A DNA stretch of 64,000 bases from Amaurobius ferox (Eukaryota; Arthropoda; Arachnida; Araneae; Amaurobiidae), in contig OX578144.1 of assembly GCA_951213105.1 (NCBI GenBank), positions 82,535,015 through 82,599,014 of the forward strand, in the 5' to 3' direction. Position 1 is the first letter of the stretch, and each line of letters opens with the position of its first letter. Of this stretch, positions 22,619 to 33,745 are shown piece by piece. A model generated the notes under the pieces. It had not been told where the DNA came from, made no database searches, and saw only the letters and a program-made list of their open reading frames with translations. Position numbers and translations under genes: made by a program.

Positions 22619-23289
22619 ACCGTAATACGGAACGAAGTAACATAATTCCGGGGTAAACGTATAAGCTTTGTAAATGCTTATTCATGTAAGCATTATCACC
22701 AACTTAGTCTATTGTAATAACATATATAGTCATTTATTCTGGGCGTGTGCAATAACAATTAGCATCTATGTTGTCCGTTGCTTTAAACAGTAAGCTGCTG
22801 TAATTTCTGCGAAATCCACAATAAACTGCGTTATAATTTAAACAACGTCCCACTGTGTTATTGCCCTTGGACTTCAAGGTCGAAATATCAAGTTGTCTAA
22901 GGTGAGTTAAGTCACTTTTGACAGATTAAGTAAAAATCTTCTACAAATGCATGCAAAGAGGAGAAAGAGATAAATAGGTCTTTACAATTTTAACGATGGT
23001 TTTAAAATATATAGATAACAAAAGTAGACCTTAATATGAAGTAATGTTTTAAGAATCGGTAATAGGTTTCACCCAAAAGTATTTTCTCAATTCTTATTTC
23101 CAATGAAAGAGTGTAAATGCCAGTTTCACATACCCAGATCTAGTTGCGTTCACGCAGATGCTGATATTTTCAGCAGACGGTGCATTTCATTAGAATAGTA
23201 ATAATTTTTAAAATATACTTTTGATATTAATTAATATTTATTTCGGTTTTACGCTTGGGAGATGGTTGCATGTTTAAATTTATAGTTCA
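22619..23289. other. unassigned; possible LTR or 5' exon end
   Basis: Contains an AATAAA (about 22819) and, at 22899-22906, AAGGTGAGT, which matches a splice donor. Neither is enough to call a gene or an LTR. Confidence 0.3.
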
Positions 23290-24290
23290 CTAGCAGTATA
23301 GTTCACTAGCTGTAGCTCCGCACCAAAATGTTCGCAAAGTTAAATGATAGAAAATTATACTTTGCGATGAGATAGGGACTTCAAATTTGGGGTATAGTTA
23401 AATCGCTCGAAACGAAGAAAGTGTGCAATTTCAAATTTCCAATATTTGCTACTTTAGGGGTGCCGCAAGCCAAAATATTCGATTTGCCGTATAACTTAGA
23501 AACAACTCCTTTAAAATATCATAGACTTGAAATTTGGTATATGGAATGATGGAAAAACCCAAGCATTTGATACATAAATTTAAGACTATTAGACTTTTCC
23601 GAAAATATTCATGTAAGGAGGTACTCCACAGATAAACTTTCGAAAGGTGAAATGATAAGAAACATGCTTCAGGATGAGATACAGACTTTAAATTTGGTGC
23701 ACGGATAGATAACTTGAAAGGAAGAAAGTGTGCAATTTCAGTTTTCCAATATTTTCTACTTTAGGGGGTGTTGCGCACTGAAATTTTTGATTTTCGGAGT
23801 AAATGAGAAACGACTCCTTTAAAATACGACAGAGACTTAATATTTAGCACATGCGCGAAGATAAAGATGAGATAGAGACTTCAAATTTGGTGTACGGGTA
23901 GATAGTTGGAAAGAAAGAAAGTGTGCAATTTCAGTTTTCCAATATGTGGTACTGCAAGGTGTGCCGCATACTTAAATGTTCGATTTGCAGAAGAAATGAC
24001 AAACGCCTCTTTTATAATTTTATAGTCTTGAAATTTGGTATATGTGCATTTAATAAAAAACCCAAGATGAATGTTCGAAATGTGAAGTGATAGAAAAAGT
24101 ATGCTTCGCGATAGGATATGGACTTCTAATTTCGTGTACGGATAGATAGTTCGAGAGGAAGAAAGTGAGTAATTTCAACTTTCCAATATTTTCTTCTTTA
24201 GGGGCCGCATACCAAACTGTTCGACTTGCCGAACAGATGTGAAACACAGATTATTAAAAAATGTGCGTTACTCGGGAGTTGCTTATTGTG
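23290..24290 (+). repeat. SatA array 1
   Basis: About three and a half ~300-bp units. Each unit has two related halves with gatagagacttcaaatttgg(t)gta and tagacttgaaatttggtata cores, separated by (a)gggggtgccgca and ggtgctcca. One junction (about 23862) fuses the two halves by deletion. Confidence 0.8.
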
Positions 24291-24337
24291 AGACCGTTCA
24301 TTTTCAACGGGTATTCGGCTAGTACTTAATAATTTGT

Positions 24338-24790
24338 TTAATTTTATGCGATATTTTGTTAAAATTATTTGAAAAATGTGCTATAGCTCGAGAACGGTTC
24401 ATGCTAGCGTTCTAAAGTTTATGTCAATCGTTTTCCTTTGGTAGATTACAATAAGAAATTAATATTTACGTAATTTTATTGTATGTTTTTATTTTTTGAC
24501 GATTTTTTCAGATCTTCATTGGAAATTTTGGGGATCTTCGGAACATTCGATTGTGTTTAAAACCAATAGGCTTCCAGTATTCACGGATTGTAATTTTTGT
24601 ACCAAATGTCGCTCGAATCGTTCCATTTGTTCTTGAGATATCGTCTCCACAGGCTCACAAGCATTACCTCAAAAACATTTGATTCGTGTTTAGCGATGCT
24701 TCAAACGTGCTCTCCAGACAAAAATTTGAATTCGAATTTTTGATCCCCTTCAAGGTACTTCCTTTGTATATTATACTATATAAGGAAAGT
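24338..24790 (+). mobile_element. R1 family right-half fragment (copy d)
   Basis: Follows R1a from the ctcgagaacggttcatgc block to the terminal near-palindrome (tataaggaaagt at 24790). The left half is missing. It sits exactly where neighbouring SatA switches from plus to minus orientation. Confidence 0.75.
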
Positions 24791-24796
24791 AAGAAA

Positions 24797-25230
24797 GCGT
24801 TTCTCATTCATTCGGTAAATCAAACACCTTAGTGTGCGGCTGCTCTAAAGTAGCAAATATTTGAAATCTGGAAAATTTTACTTTCTTGCAGTTTGAACTG
24901 TATGTCCTAACTATATACCCTAACACCAAATTATGTGTCTCTCTTTGATATCCCCTCGGCAAAAACCACTAGATTGCAGTGAAGGTTTGGCTTGAACCTG
25001 TCTCTCTTTAGTAGCGAAGAATTTTTTTCTATCATTTCAAATTTCGAACGACTTTTAGGGGTGAGTTCCCCCCCCCCCTCAATTGAACATTTTAAAAAAA
25101 TTCTATTTTTACGGGTGGTGTTATCAAAGGATTGGCCCTTATACAAAATTTCAAGGCTCTATCTTCTTTAAAAGGAGGCGTATCTTATTTATTCGACAAA
25201 TCAAACATTTTGATGTGAATTATGTGACAG
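24797..25230 (-). repeat. SatA array 2 (reverse orientation)
   Basis: Reverse complement shows the same halves (attcgacaaatcaaacat, caatttcaaggctctatc, reversed) as SatA elsewhere, about one and a half dimers. Confidence 0.7.
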
Positions 25231-25665
25231 AAGTTCCACTATACTCGCTCTACCGAGCATAATACAATGATCCAAGATGTTAATTTTCGTCTGATTATAT
25301 ATACCCTTTAAGCAAGTCTTGCAAAAATTGTAAAAAAATTAAATTTTTAATTTGCGATACCCATGCATCGACATCTGCTCTATACGTCAGTATGCGCTAT
25401 CTCTTTCCTTGCGCCGACCAAAATTCGCTCGGTGTATGATTGCAAAAGTTGCATCCAATTATTTCAACGCCTATAACTTGTGGCCTAATTCAGAAGAAAT
25501 AATACTTCATTCTTTTAATCTATAAAAATTGCATACCTCCCCCCCCCCCCCCTCCCAATAGAAACAACAGAAAAAAACATTTTCCTAGATATATTGTACC
25601 ATCATCACAGACAACACACATCAAGCTTTTACTATTTGAAACATGCAAAAAGAGTGACGTGTTTC
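25231..25665. other. no recognisable feature
   Basis: AT-rich with a C-run at 25539-25552. Confidence 0.45.
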
Positions 25666-25680
25666 ACATCATCAATCTAC

Positions 25681-25718
25681 CTTACACCTTTCTGGTAGGT
25701 CGGACGGTCTGGGTAACA
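25681..25718 (+). mobile_element. 38-bp insertion of the SINE/LINE 3' tail, with target duplication
   Basis: CTTACACCTTTCTGGTAGGT then CGGACGGTCTGGG is the 3' tail shared by the SINE-a family and the LINE at 53.4 kb. It is bounded by ACATCATCAATCTAC at 25666-25680 and 25719-25733 (identical 15-mers). It is therefore an extremely 5'-truncated retrotransposition event. Confidence 0.9.
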
Positions 25719-25733
25719 ACATCATCAATCTAC

Positions 25734-26029
25734 AAGGAGTGGCAAACTTACTCACTATTCTTCTTTATTTTATAATTTTGTTTAGGCGGGGGAACGTAAC
25801 ATGTAAATATTAAATATTCCAGTAATATTGTTCATTGATTTACTACAATCTACATAACTTTCACGTAATCAAATCAGAATTTTGTTTCATCCATAAATCC
25901 ATTCGTCCACTGCCCTTAAACATTCATATGTTGAGGTTGATGCCCCAAATAAAAGCTTGTAACTGATTAAAAGTTGGCAATTATGCAATCCCTTAAGATA
26001 TGGCCTTTAAATTACATTGAAACACTGAT
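25734..26029. other. no recognisable feature
   Basis: AT-rich, nothing seen. Confidence 0.45.
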
Positions 26030-26560
26030 AATGGTCAGTGGTATGACAAATATTATTGAACTTGCCTGAATTTTTCTAATAAATTGACCTCTAAATGACA
26101 TTGAAAGAATGAGAATGGTCAGGGGCATGAATCATGTCCTTGAACTTGACGGAATTTTTCTATTAAATTGACCTCTAAATGACACCATCTTATCACTTTC
26201 AAATGACCTTGGAATACTGAAATGTAGTTCATTGATCCAAAAAATAACCTTGAAACTGAATTTGAGGTTATAATATTCCCCTTTTTTAATAAATTGACCT
26301 CTGAATAACATTGAGAATGCTACTTGTTAAAAGTATCCATTTAGTTTTTTTTATATTATCCTGGCATATATCTTCACCTTATGACCGATATAACCTTCAC
26401 ATGACCTTGAAACTGTAAAATCAAGTTTCTCAGTCCGAAGAATGACCTTGAACGTCAATTAGAGGTCAATATATTGGTTTTCTCCTACAGTTTATCCTCT
26501 AGATGACATTGAAAATGAAATCCTTATGAAGTTTTTTATGCTTCTCACAGATATTTCAAA
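26030..26560 (+). repeat. degenerate tandem repeats with TGACCTCTAAATGAC motif
   Basis: Blocks of the form aaattgacctctaaatgacattgaa recur at about 26083, 26166 and 26291, with weaker versions near 26500, interspersed with tgaccttgaaactg blocks. Old, irregular satellite. Confidence 0.5.
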
Positions 26561-26587
26561 TTTGCATGGAATTGTAAAAGTGCCAAC

Positions 26588-26882
26588 CAGACGGTTTCTG
26601 CGCATGACAGAAGGCGAATCCATTTAGATAATAGGGTACAAAAGTTAGAGTGCTATGCTAAAAAACGTCAAATCAATAAATTGCACATCCTTCATTCCTT
26701 TCACCCCCTCCATCATAAATTGACTCGTCGTCGAACTCTGGCAGAGTGCCAAGACGAGACAATTCATATTGAAAGAGAGAAAAGTGTAAAATATGTATAA
26801 TTTCGCACTCTTGTGGGCAATCTGCTAGTGGCTGTTGTACCTGTTATCCGAATGAGTTGGCCGTTTCCTGTCATGCGCAGAA
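26588..26882. mobile_element. ~295-bp MITE-like element
   Basis: Inverted ends share TTTCTGCGCATGACAG (left 26591-26606; right, reversed, 26863-26878). An internal short hairpin (CTCGTC/GACGAG near 26728-26760) is present. No target duplication identified. The superfamily cannot be assigned. Confidence 0.65.
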
Positions 26883-26904
26883 ACGTCGATTACTCACGGA
26901 AGTC

Positions 26905-27032
26905 TGATTAAATAGAGATGATGTATGTCTCAGATGATGACTCATTTAGATATAGCATCAAATTTTGGAGGTGATTGGAGATTTCACTAGATATTTCCAT
27001 TTCCGGTTTCTTTCCTATTTCCAGTTCATTTT
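26905..27032 (+). repeat. SatB unit, left of R3a
   Basis: One unit: ctcagatgatgactcatttagatatagcatcaaattttggagg...ttccatttccgg. Its continuation resumes at 28349 after repeat R3a, which splits the unit. Confidence 0.75.
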
Positions 27033-28348
27033 TAACACTTTATAACAAAGTTGAAAAGTGTTTATGACTTTGTTCATTCTGTCTGTCTGTCTGTCTGTCT
27101 GTCTGTCCGTTAGCACGATAACTGCCGTAAAAATGACTTAATCAAAATGAAATTTTAGTATGTTGTTCAGACGGTCTGTAGGACCTATATGAATATAAAT
27201 GAATAATATCATCCAATTAGTTTTGGATTGAACCCGGGTTGAAAAAATGAAATACATTGAGCCCTATGGGAACTAATTTTTCAAACATTTTTTAAGCGGA
27301 TTTAAAATTCACAAATTGCTTCGAAAATTTTAGGTAATATTTAAATTGTTTCATAAAATATATAAAAAAAAATTCAGCGAAATATATTCAGTAGTTTTTT
27401 AAATAAAAATTAAAATAATAATTACACCTCTTATATGAAACGATCACGTGACCATGATATGAAACGATCACATGACCCACTTCAAAATGATATATGGTAT
27501 GCATCTTGTTTCAAAATCGTGATTTTTTTAAGTTCTTTTTAATTCATATTGAGTGTTGTATCCGTCCTAAAACTACTTTATTTTTGCTTAAATTCTGTGC
27601 ATCTACATACTGAAACAACGCAATGACAATATATTTGAGTTTAAATGCTCATCTAAATTTGATTATTTCTACAACTAAGCCTATTTTTCACCTATGTAAA
27701 ATGTAAACAGCAAAATATGTAGAATGAGTTGTATTAGAATTACTGTATTTTTTTAACACAAAATAATTTAGTCCATGGAGTCTGCATGGCTGATATGAAT
27801 GAAATATTAATTGATTTTATAAAGAGAAGGACGATTTTTTTCGATGAAGTTTTAAGCATAGAGTTTAATTATTTGTAGCTCCATGGTCTTAAATAAAATG
27901 TTTAAATAAAATAAATTATTATAGTATTGTGATGAATGAAATGAATGGGAGAAAGTTAAGAATGAAATCCTGTTTTTATAGAGAGATCCAGGCGTGTTAT
28001 TTTTTCTATGACGTCATTTGAATTAATTTCAGTTGTTTTCGATGAAGTTTCCAAATATAATAAATTATCGTAGTATTATGATAATTCTAAAACTATTACC
28101 GAGGAATGTATAACATTTTAGAGATGTTTAAACCAGGCAATTTATATTTCAATGCCGTCATTTGAATGAAGTTCATTTTTTTCGATGAAGGTTTAAGTTT
28201 TCAAATATGATAAATTAATGCAGTATTGTGATAAGTTTCAAAATATTACCGAGGAATGTATTGCATTTTAGACTTGTTTAAATAAAATTGCATTGAAGTT
28301 GGAAAGTGTTTCATAATCAATGCTTTAAGCATGATTGATCTTTCTTGT
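27033..28348 (+). mobile_element. R3 family repeat, copy a
   Basis: Starts TTAACACTTTATAACAAAG with AAAGTGTT a few bases on (terminal hairpin), then a CTGT microsatellite (27078-27107), body, and ends with AAAGTGTTTCATAATCAATG and a GCTTTAAGC hairpin before CTTTCTTG. Inserted inside a SatB unit, so its edges are well placed. Matches 29765-31017 and 37201-38387 (both reverse). No coding capacity; shape suggests a Helitron/Helentron-like non-autonomous element. Confidence 0.7.
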
Positions 28349-28602
28349 TTTTTTATTTTAGACATCTATTTCTCACGAATGGCTATAGGTAGATATTAAA
28401 TGATAATTGATGTGCATTCAGCAATAAATTTTGTAGGAGATAGGTTGGTTTACTAAGAATTTTAACTTCTGGTTCAAAATTTATCCTTGAAACATCTATT
28501 TCTCAGGATTGACTATAAATAAAGCACATATAATGACTGATATGGATTTAGCATTACATTTCAGAGAAGGATGGTGTTCAATAAGGATTTCCACATTCGG
28601 GT

Positions 28603-28648
<46 letters not shown>

Positions 28649-29300
28649 TACGTACTTCTGAGGATTGGCTTCAGATATAGCTTAAATGATGATTGATACC
28701 AATCCATCATTAAATTTTAAGGAAGGTCGGGGATGTTCACTAAAGATTTCCATTCCTTGTGTTTTTTTTACTTAGGGTTCAAAAATTACCTTGAAATATG
28801 TATTTCTCAAGATTGACAAAAGATGGAGCAAAAGGATAAATGTTATGGATTCAGCATTAAATACTAAAGTAGGTAGAGTGGTTTACTAACAATATTCACT
28901 TCCAGTATCTTTTAACACTTGTGATTTAAAAGTTGTCCTGCAAACATTTATTCAACTGAATTGGATATAGATAAAGCATAGGTATGACTCATATCGATTT
29001 AGTATAAAATTCTGAATGCTAATGGAAGTTCACTAAGGATTGCCATTTTCCGGTTCAAAAAACTATCGAATTATTTATTTCTCAAGATTATTTACACAGT
29101 TTAAATTATGACTGATATGAATTTATAATTAGATTCCGGCGGATGTTAGAAGGTTCAATAAAGATTTCCACTTCTGGTTTCAAAATTTCATTGCTAAATA
29201 TATTTTTCAGGATTGGCTATAGTTAAAGCATATATGATAACTGATATAGATTCAGCATAAAATTCTGAAGGAGGTAGGATGAATTACAAAGAATCTGGCT
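28349..29300 (+). repeat. SatB array 1
   Basis: Six to seven units of about 135-160 bp, each with acatctatttctca(g)gattggctata, a gattcagcattaaattc block and aaggatttccacttccgg. A (TA)n run at 28605-28646 lies inside one unit. Confidence 0.8.
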
Positions 29301-29340
29301 ATTATCTATCTATGTATACTAATTGCCAAGTGTCCGTCTG

Positions 29341-29764
29341 TCAAGCTTTTTTTAGGCACTTCCCGAATAGGCACTTCCCGCTTTTTTTAGGCACTGCACG
29401 AGACTTGCAATTTGGTACATGGCTCGGTCGCTCGATAAAACCCCTTGGAAAATAGAATTTTTCGAAAATGTTCTTTAGAGGGGTTGCTCCACACCAAAAC
29501 GTTCGAAAAGTGAAATGATAGGAAAGCATGCTTTGCGATAAGATAGAGACTTCAAATTTGGTGTATGTGTAAACCGTTCGAAAGGAAGAAAGTGTGCAAT
29601 TTCAGATTTCCAATATTTTTTACTTAAGGGGGTGCCGCACACCAAAATGTCCGATTTTCCGGATAAATGAGAAATGGGTCCTTTAAAATTTGATAGAGGC
29701 TTGAAATTTGGTATATGAACTAATCATTTCATGAAAACACCCAAGACGAATATAGTTTTTCAAC
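29341..29764 (+). repeat. SatA array 3, left of R3b
   Basis: One and a half dimers in the same orientation as 31018-32965; the unit is split by R3b. Preceded by a short duplicated aggcacttcccg block (29355-29395). Confidence 0.75.
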
Positions 29765-31017
29765 AACAAAGATCAATTATGCATAAATCATTGATTATGA
29801 AACACTATTCAACTTCAATGAAATTTTATATACACATCCTAAAATGCGATACATTCCTCGGTAATATATTTAAAATTATCACGATACTACATTAATTTAT
29901 TATATTTGAAAACATAAAACTTCATCGAAAAAAATGAATTTCATTCAAGTGACGGCATTGAAATATAAATTGCCTGGTTTAAACATCTCTAAAATGCGAT
30001 ACAATCCTGGGTAATATTTTTTAAATTATCATAGTACTACAATAATTTATTATATTTGAAAACTTCATCGAAAACAAATGAACTTTATTCAAATGACGTC
30101 ATCGAAATATAAATTGCCTCTATATAAAAGCAGCATTTCATTCATAAACATTTTTCCATTCATCACAATACTATAATAATTGATTTTATTTATAATTTTA
30201 AAACCATGGAGGTACAAGTAATTTAACTCTATGCTTAAAACTTCATCGAAAAAATCGTTTGGTTCTCTGTGTAAAATCGATTAATGTTTCATTAATATCA
30301 GCTGTATTGCAGACTCCATGAGTAAATAATTTTGCGTTTAAAATGCAGCAATTCTTATACAATTCATTCTACATATTTTGGTGTTTACATTATCCATAAG
30401 GGAAAATTAGGCTTCGTTGTAGAAATAATCAAAGTTTGATGATCATTTAAACTCAAATATATTGTATATGCGTTGTTTCAGTATGTAGATGCACAGAATT
30501 TAAGCAAAAGCAAAGAGGTTTTAGGATGGATACAACACTAAATATGACTTAAAAAGAATTTTAAAAATCACGATTTTGAGACAACATGGCTGACCTATTT
30601 TATTTTGAAGGGGATCACGTGATCTCTTCATATAAAAGGCGTAATTATTACTTTAATTTTTATTTAAAAAACTACTGAATATATTTTGCTGAAATTTTTT
30701 TTATATATTTTATGGGATAATTTGAATATTTTCTAAAACTTTCGAATCAATTTTTGAATTTTAAATTCGCTTAAAAAATGTTTAAAAAATTAGGTCCCAC
30801 ATGGTCAATGTATTTCATTTTTTCATTCCGGTTTCAATCCAAAATGAATTGTGTGATATTATTTATTTATATTTCCATAGGTCCCAGAAACCGTCTGAAC
30901 AACACACAAAAATTTCGTTTTGATAAAGTCATTTTTACCGAAGTTATCCTGATAACCGACAGACAGTCAGACAGACAGACAGAATGAACACTTTTCAACT
31001 ATGTTGTAAAGTGTTAA
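29765..31017 (-). mobile_element. R3 family repeat, copy b
   Basis: Reverse copy of R3a, inserted in SatA between gtttttca and gcgtttaagg, which are contiguous in other SatA units. Ends AACTATGTTGTAAAGTGTTAA; CAGA microsatellite at 30958-30982. Confidence 0.75.
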
Positions 31018-32965
31018 CAATGTGCGTTTAAGGTGATGCTCCAGAGGAAAACGTTCGAAAGGTGAATCCATAAAGAAACCTGCTTCAGAATGAGATAGAG
31101 ATTTCAAATATGATGTACGGGTAAATAGTTTGGAAGGAAGAAAGTGTACAATTTCAGTTTTCCAATATTTACCACTGAAGAGGGTGCCGCACACAAAAAT
31201 GTTCGATTTCCGAAATAAAGGAAAAAATCCCGTTTTAAAGCGTGATAGAAGATTGATATTTGGTATATGGGCGAATAATTTGATGACACCCAAGACGAAA
31301 GAGTTTTTCAAAAACGTTCGTTTAAGAGGGTGCTCCAGGGAGAAACGTTCGGAAGGTGAAATAACGAAAAACTAATCTTCTGGATGGGATAGATACTTCA
31401 AATTTGGTGTATGGCTAGATAGTTCGAAAGGAAGAGTATGTGCAATTTCAGTTTTTCAATATTTTCTGATTTAGGGGGTGCCGCAAACCCAACTGTTCGA
31501 TTTTCCGAATAGATGAGAAATTCCTCCTTTAAATTTTGACAGAGGCTTGAAATTCGGTATATGGGCTAATCCTTAATGAAAACACCCAAGACAAATAAAG
31601 TTTCTCAGAAATGTTCGATTAAAGGGATGCTCTAGAGAAAAACGTTCGAAATATAAAATGAAAATAAACATACTTTGGGATGATATAGAGCTTTCAAATT
31701 TGGTGTACGGATCGATAATTTGGATGGAAGAAAGTGTTCAATTTCAGTTTTACAATATGCTCCATCTTAGGAGGTGCCGCAACCAAAATGTTCGATTTTC
31801 GTAATAAAGGAGAAACGCCCCTTTTAAAACGTGATAGTAGCTTGATATTTCATATATGGGCGAATCATGTGAGAGAAAACCCAAGAATAAAGGATATTTT
31901 CAAAAATGCTCATTTAAGGGGGTGGGTTCTCCACACAAAAACATTCGAACGATGAAATGATAGAAAATGTATCCTTTTCGATGAGATAGAGACTTCAAAT
32001 TTGGTATATGGATAAATCGTTCGAAAGGAAGAAAGTGTGCAATTTCTGATTTCCAATATTTTCTACTTTAGGGGGTGCAGTACACCAAAATGTTTGATTT
32101 TCGGATTAAAGAAGAAACACTCATTTTAAAACGTGATAGAGGCTTGATGCTTGGTATATGGGCGAATCATCTGATAGAAAATACAAGAAGAATAGAGTTT
32201 TTCAAAAATGTATATTTAAGGGGTAGTCCAAACTAAAACATTCAAAAGGTAGAAAAAACATTATAGAAAATGATAGAAAAAACATGCTTCGCGATGAGAT
32301 AGAGACTTCAAATTTGGTGTACGGGTAAAAAGTTGGAAATGAAGAAAGTCTGCAATTTCAGTTTTCCAACATTTGCTATTGTAGGGGGGTGCCGCTCACT
32401 AAAATATTCGACTTGCCAAACAAATAAAAAAGCTTCCTTTACAATGTGATCGAGGCTTGAAGTTTAGTATATGGGTTAAATATTTGATAAAATAACCAAA
32501 GATAAATATAGTTTGACAAAAATGTTCATTAAGGGGGTGCTACATAGAAAAACGTTCGAAAGGTGAAGTGATAGAAAAAACATGCTCCGCGATAGAATAT
32601 AGACTTCAAACTTAGTGTACGGGTAGATAGTTTGAAAGGAAAAAAAGTGTGAAATTTCAGATTTTCAATATTTGCTACTTTAAGGGTTGTCGCACACTAA
32701 TATGTCCGATTTTCCGAATAAATGAGGCAGTCTTCCTTTGAAATGTGCTAGAGGCTTGATATTTAGTATATGGGCCAATCGTCTGATAAAAAACCCAAGA
32801 TGAACAGAGTTTTTCAGAAATGTTCATCAATGGGTGTGCTTGTTCGAAAAATGAAATAATAAAATAGCATTCTTCGGGATGAAATAGACTTTAATGTGGT
32901 GTATGGGTAGATAGATCGAAAGGAAGAAATGTTCAACATAGGTTTCCCAATATTTTCTTCTTTAG
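31018..32965 (+). repeat. SatA array 4, about 6.5 dimeric units
   Basis: Anchors of the form ggggtgctcca...aaaacgttcgaaaggtgaa occur at about 31033, 31326, 31624, 31919, 32218, 32532 and 32831, a period near 298 bp. Each unit is two homologous ~150-bp halves: half A holds gatagagacttcaaatttgg then ctactttagggggtgccgca; half B holds gatagaggcttgaaatttgg then a tttaagggggtgctcca equivalent. Confidence 0.9.
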
Positions 32966-33220
32966 GGGGACAATAATAGGAGCTCTCTACAGGGGGTGAT
33001 GCCGTTAAGGCTTTGTTCCCTCATTAGCTGACGTTCACCAATTCCCTTATATCACTTCGCGAGCAATTTCACTAAGCTCAACCTCCAGCTCTCTAAGCTC
33101 CGTAATCCCGAAACTCGCATCGTGAGTTGGGACGCTTCTCCTCCTACTTCCTGGCGCTCGCTGAGACTGCATCGCCAAATCTTTCGTGCCACCTGCAAGT
33201 AAGAACGATTTCTTACTGCA
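32966..33220. other. GC-richer unassigned segment
   Basis: Follows the satellite; contains agtaagaacgatttcttact (short hairpin at about 33198-33217). A 61-codon minus frame (33052-33237) has no recognisable motif. Confidence 0.4.
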
Positions 33221-33273
33221 TTACGAGCAAAGGGCAAAATTTCATAACTATACGTTTTGCCTTTTGCTCGTAA
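33221..33273. repeat. 19-bp-stem hairpin
   Basis: TTACGAGCAAAGGGCAAAA (33221-33239) pairs with TTTTGCCTTTTGCTCGTAA (33255-33273), one G-T wobble, 15-base loop. Candidate small-RNA precursor or transposon palindrome. Confidence 0.75.
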
Positions 33274-33444
33274 TATAATCAGGGCCTGAATAACGCAGGT
33301 GCATGCAGTGCATTTGCTCCAACCCCCCTACGCCCCCGCATCGGGGGGGGGGGGATGGTCATATATTTTAGGCTCTGTCTTGACATTTCAATCTAATATA
33401 CAAAACTTGATACGGAAAGGAGTGTGACTCAGTGATGTGTATTA
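33274..33444. other. no gene; G/C homopolymer runs
   Basis: ccccccta...gggggggggggg near 33325-33357 could fold back on itself. Confidence 0.5.
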
Positions 33445-33455
33445 AAAATATTTTG

Positions 33456-33734
33456 CCGCCCCGGTGGTGAAGCGGATGGCGTCTTCGACTGGTATCATGG
33501 GGGGCTCGGGTTCGAATCCCGAATAAGGCATGGATGTTTCTTGAGGATGAAGTCAGACTTCCGCCTTCTGGGTCCTCGTAAAAGTGTAGCTGCACTGTCT
33601 CCGACCTTCATCAGTGATACTTTCTTAGAATAAACTTTGTTCTCCCGTCTTGTGTGTCTTTCTTTCTTTCTGCGTCACTGGTCCTGTTTCGGTTCCACCG
33701 AACAGGAGGTCACAAGTAACAACAACAACAACAG
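33456..33734 (+). mobile_element. tRNA-derived SINE, family b, with target duplication
   Basis: Head CCCCGGTGGTGAAGCGGATG (A box) and GGGTTCGAATCCCGA (B box), body as at 16282, CAA-repeat tail. Flanked by identical AAAATATTTTG at 33445-33455 and 33735-33745. Cleaner than the 16.3-kb copy. Confidence 0.93.
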
Positions 33735-33745
33735 AAAATATTTTG

